A stretch of 7,774 nucleotides of DNA from assembly GCA_905236545.1 (NCBI GenBank), contig CAJOQO010000230.1, positions 1-7,774 on the forward strand, read 5' to 3'. A model generated the notes under the pieces. The model made no database searches and was not told where the DNA came from. It was given only the letters and a program-made list of their open reading frames with translations. The DNA is from an uncultured Lachnospiraceae bacterium (GTDB taxonomy: Bacteria > Bacillota > Clostridia > Lachnospirales > Lachnospiraceae). Within the stretch, counting starts at the first letter, position 1. Each line of letters begins with the position of its first letter. A program made the position numbers and the translations under genes. Positions 6,135-7,774 of this stretch are shown here, piece by piece.

Positions 6135-6418
6135 TGTAAATTTTACGCAATTTAATTTCCCTCTGTCAATCTGTCACAGGCCACACCCCGACCATCTTTT
6201 CTGACAGACACAGGGGGCGGCAGGCATAGCACAAGGCCGGAGCTGCAAATAATCATCTGTCTGTGCGGAACAGACTCCTGCCGTTCCTGCACGCAATATT
6301 GGTTATATGCCTCTAACAAAAATTATATTGTACTAGCTGTATGTATTATATTATCATGTATTCAGAACCCCGGCTGAAGGGGAAAAACAGATAACACAAT
6401 AAGGAGGTATCAATAACT
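6135..6418. promoter_or_regulatory. Gap upstream of ferredoxin: nested inverted repeats and AT-rich promoter zone
   Basis: No gene is seen. The middle holds GTCTGT-GCGGA-ACAGAC (6259-6275), enclosed by CGGCAGG (6218-6224) and CCTGCCG (6277-6283), a possible structured element. The stretch 6298-6360 is very AT-rich; the best promoter guess is TTGTAC (6328-6333) with TATTAT (6349-6354), though the 15-base spacer is short. A strong AAGGAGG (6401-6407) precedes the ferredoxin ATG by 11 bases. Confidence 0.5.
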
Positions 6419-6589
6419 ATGGCATACAAGATTACAGATGCTTGTGTATCCTGTGGAACCTGCGCTGAGGAATGTCCGGTTGAGGCGATTCATGAGGGTG
6501 ACGGAAAGTATGAGATCAAGGCTGATGCCTGCATCGAGTGCGGCACCTGCGCAGACGCCTGCCCGGCCAATGCGATCGAGGCTCCGTGA
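6419..6589 (+). CDS. Clostridial-type 2[4Fe-4S] ferredoxin
   Basis: This 56-residue protein is a complete low-potential two-cluster ferredoxin, a soluble electron carrier for enzymes such as pyruvate:ferredoxin oxidoreductase, hydrogenase and Rnf-type complexes. Both cluster motifs are intact: CVSCGTCAEECP (C9, C12, C15, C19) and CIECGTCADACP (C38, C41, C44, C48). The length is usual for the family and there is no added domain. The start ATG has a canonical AAGGAGG upstream. It is a single-gene unit: divergent from the DUF1858 gene and followed by two intrinsic terminators. Which partner enzyme it serves cannot be told from this window. Confidence 0.97.
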   Translation: MAYKITDACVSCGTCAEECPVEAIHEGDGKYEIKADACIECGTCADACPANAIEAP

Positions 6590-6625
6590 TCATTTCCTGA
6601 TCAGGTAAATTATTCTGTCAGTAAG

Positions 6626-6653
6626 GCCGGATCGCTAAAGTGATCCGGCTTTT
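6626..6653 (+). terminator. First intrinsic terminator after ferredoxin
   Basis: GCCGGATC (6626-6633) pairs with GATCCGGC (6642-6649). Two more possible pairs extend the stem inward to a TAAA loop, and TTTT follows. It lies 36 bases after the ferredoxin stop. Confidence 0.85.
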
Positions 6654-6672
6654 CAGGCAGAAATCATTCCTG

Positions 6673-6719
6673 AGCTGTGAAGGAAGAGAAACAGCGTTCT
6701 CTTCCTTCACAGCTTTTTT
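6673..6719 (+). terminator. Second, very strong intrinsic terminator (18-bp perfect stem)
   Basis: AGCTGTGAAGGAAGAGAA (6673-6690) pairs perfectly with 6697-6714 around a 6-base loop ACAGCG. Six T residues (6714-6719) follow directly. It works on the plus strand only and lies 19 bases after the first terminator. Confidence 0.92.
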
Positions 6720-7182
6720 CCGCTTTGTATTCTTCTCAGATCTCAGGATCTGTCTCAGAATACCTTTTCCCCAGAGCCTCCGCTGCACGCGGCTTTGGAC
6801 GCGATCGCGTTCAAAGATCCTTCAGGGAAACGCTTCGCGGACGCCCCTATCGGTCCACTCCGGGGTGCCGGTCAGATCACTCCAGTCTAAAGTGAATGCC
6901 ATTGACTGTCTTGCTTTTTCCCTTATCCGAATAAAATGCCAGACAGAAGCTGCCAATTGTACCTGATACGCGGCAATACGCATTGTTTCACATACCATCT
7001 GTTGTATTTTCGACGCACCCTTCCTGTCAGTTCCTGATCCTGTTTTTCGGTATTATCATCAACCTGATCTCCCGTTTATCGTTTTTTCATCTGTCTGAGG
7101 AAAAGCCTTCATCAATTCGTCCAAAGAATCCGGACATCTGTGGTTCACTTCGACAAATTCTCCAACGTCACACAAGTCCTTC
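6720..7182. other. About 460 bp without a confident gene
   Basis: No start with a plausible RBS opens a convincing gene here on either strand. The left half is GC-rich and has a 12-bp palindrome, ACGCGATCGCGT (6799-6810). The right half is mixed in composition. On the minus strand short open stretches in different frames look coding-like (for example VGEFVEVNHRCPDSLDELMK near 7100-7170) but are broken by stops. A decayed gene is possible. Confidence 0.4.
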
Positions 7183-7212
7183 TTGGCGCTTCAATTGTCA
7201 GACATCTATAAT
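7183..7212 (+). promoter_or_regulatory. Promoter for the small hypothetical gene
   Basis: A perfect TATAAT (7207-7212) lies 18 bases after TTGGCG (7183-7188). A start near 7219 gives a leader of about 67 bases before the ATG at 7286, and places the promoter inside what would otherwise be a long N-terminal extension. Confidence 0.6.
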
Positions 7213-7285
7213 GAGCATTGTCACCTACTGCCTGATACATCACATCTATCGCGCCTCCGCAAGTATCATAAAGGAGAAGAATCAT

Positions 7286-7594
7286 ATGGGTCTTGAAAAA
7301 GTGGAGCAAATCGGCAGTCACAGAATACAGTGCAGAGGAATGTACGACCTTCTGCGCGAATACGCAAAAGCAGGGATCTCTCTCTGCCTGGAAGGAAAGG
7401 AGGCGGAGCCTGGCCAGATCGCAGCAACCTGTCTGCGGGAAGGCGTCAGCTATATGATGGACTTCATACCGGAAGAGCCTGACGGACAGAAGATAACCAT
7501 GATCGACTTTACAAGGGTTGATCTGGAAGATTCCAGGACGAATCCATCTTCTGCTGACCAGCATCCGAAAGTAGCCATTCTTCATTGTTCTTAA
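7286..7594 (+). CDS. Small hypothetical protein, 102 residues
   Basis: I do not recognise this family. The start MGLEKVEQIGSHRIQCRGMY is chosen because AAAGGAG lies 9 bases upstream and a promoter lies at 7183-7212. The frame stays open back to 6983, but that extension has no RBS and a composition unlike protein. The product is soluble-looking with no signal peptide or membrane segment: a short beta-like start, an amphipathic helix MYDLLREYAKAGISLCLEG, a second helix GQIAATCLREGVSYMMDF, then EEPDGQKITMIDFTRVDLED, probably beta strands. The last 20 residues are polar. Cysteines at 17, 34, 50 and 101 form no known metal motif. It appears to be a single-gene unit. Confidence 0.75.
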   Translation: MGLEKVEQIGSHRIQCRGMYDLLREYAKAGISLCLEGKEAEPGQIAATCLREGVSYMMDFIPEEPDGQKITMIDFTRVDLEDSRTNPSSADQHPKVAILHCS

Positions 7595-7606
7595 TTCCAA
7601 TCATGC

Positions 7607-7636
7607 TTTCCGGAATCACAACCCCATTTTCCGGAA
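7607..7636. repeat. Two TTTCCGGAA boxes, 21 bp apart
   Basis: TTTCCGGAA occurs at 7607-7615 and 7628-7636, each containing the palindrome TTCCGGAA. The 21-bp spacing equals two helical turns, which suits a paired operator, but the boxes lie just after a stop codon and no gene is seen downstream within the window. A short hairpin CGGGC-GGAAA-GCCCG follows (7659-7673). The rest of 7595-7774 shows no supportable gene. Confidence 0.4.
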
Positions 7637-7774
7637 CCAAACCAATCTGTCAATGGACCGGGCGGAAAGCCCGCAAGGCAGAATGCCGGCAGATCTCCGA
7701 TCATCAGTCAGCGCAGGATGGCCCCGTCATGCACCACACTCTGAACCCGGAGGCCTGCCGGACAAAAACATTAC

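Noticed and set aside
6983..7285. Long N-terminal extension of the small hypothetical protein
   Set aside because: No RBS near 6983, unlike-protein composition, and a promoter at 7183-7212 lies inside it; the ATG at 7286 has a good RBS.
7145..7600. Leftward 151-codon open frame opposite the small hypothetical gene
   Set aside because: Its first two thirds are antisense to the better supported rightward gene and it has no RBS; only its last part is kept as a possible pseudogene piece.
7708..7774. C-terminal end of a leftward gene entering from the right edge
   Set aside because: About 21 codons are open in one frame before a stop at 7708-7710; too short to separate from chance.

Overview
The window looks chromosomal and most like a Clostridia-type member of the Bacillota, probably Lachnospiraceae or a close relative. 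This rests on a two-domain MecA adaptor, a RicT (YaaT) protein, a YaaO-type Orn/Lys/Arg decarboxylase followed by a guanylate-kinase-like enzyme and HolB, a DUF1858 CxxC protein and a 56-residue clostridial 2[4Fe-4S] ferredoxin. Coding DNA is GC-rich, while several gaps are AT-rich with sigma-A-like promoters and AAGGAGG-type ribosome binding sites. No tRNA, rRNA, CRISPR array or intact mobile element was seen.

Layout. Positions 1-2233 hold a leftward pair, mecA then ricT, with ricT running off the left edge. At 2315-2376 two promoters sit back to back: one drives mecA leftward, the other drives the decarboxylase rightward with almost no leader. Positions 2386-5702 hold the rightward set decarboxylase, guanylate-kinase-like enzyme, holB; the last two overlap by 14 bases. 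An 11-bp hairpin (5739-5769) separates holB from the leftward DUF1858 gene (5795-6019). The ferredoxin gene (6419-6589) is divergent from DUF1858 and ends in two successive intrinsic terminators. A gap of about 460 bp without a confident gene follows, then a small unrecognised protein (7286-7594) with its own promoter and RBS. The last 180 bases hold only short repeats.

How the genes fit together. In Bacillus subtilis, yaaO, tmk, holB and yaaT (ricT) lie in one direction. Here the decarboxylase/kinase/holB segment and mecA-ricT point in opposite directions, as expected if the first segment had been inverted. MecA (ClpC adaptor) and RicT (RNase Y partner and regulator of development) act in competence and sporulation control in B. 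subtilis, and here they lie in tandem. HolB is the clamp-loader delta prime subunit. DUF1858 and ferredoxin are small thiol or Fe-S redox proteins.

The most unusual feature is tandem-repeat growth. ricT has a 45-bp repeat in its tail, mecA a 42-bp repeat in its interdomain linker, and the decarboxylase 30-bp and 36-bp repeats between its domains. All are multiples of three and all lie outside the conserved folds. A 17-bp triple repeat lies upstream of ricT.
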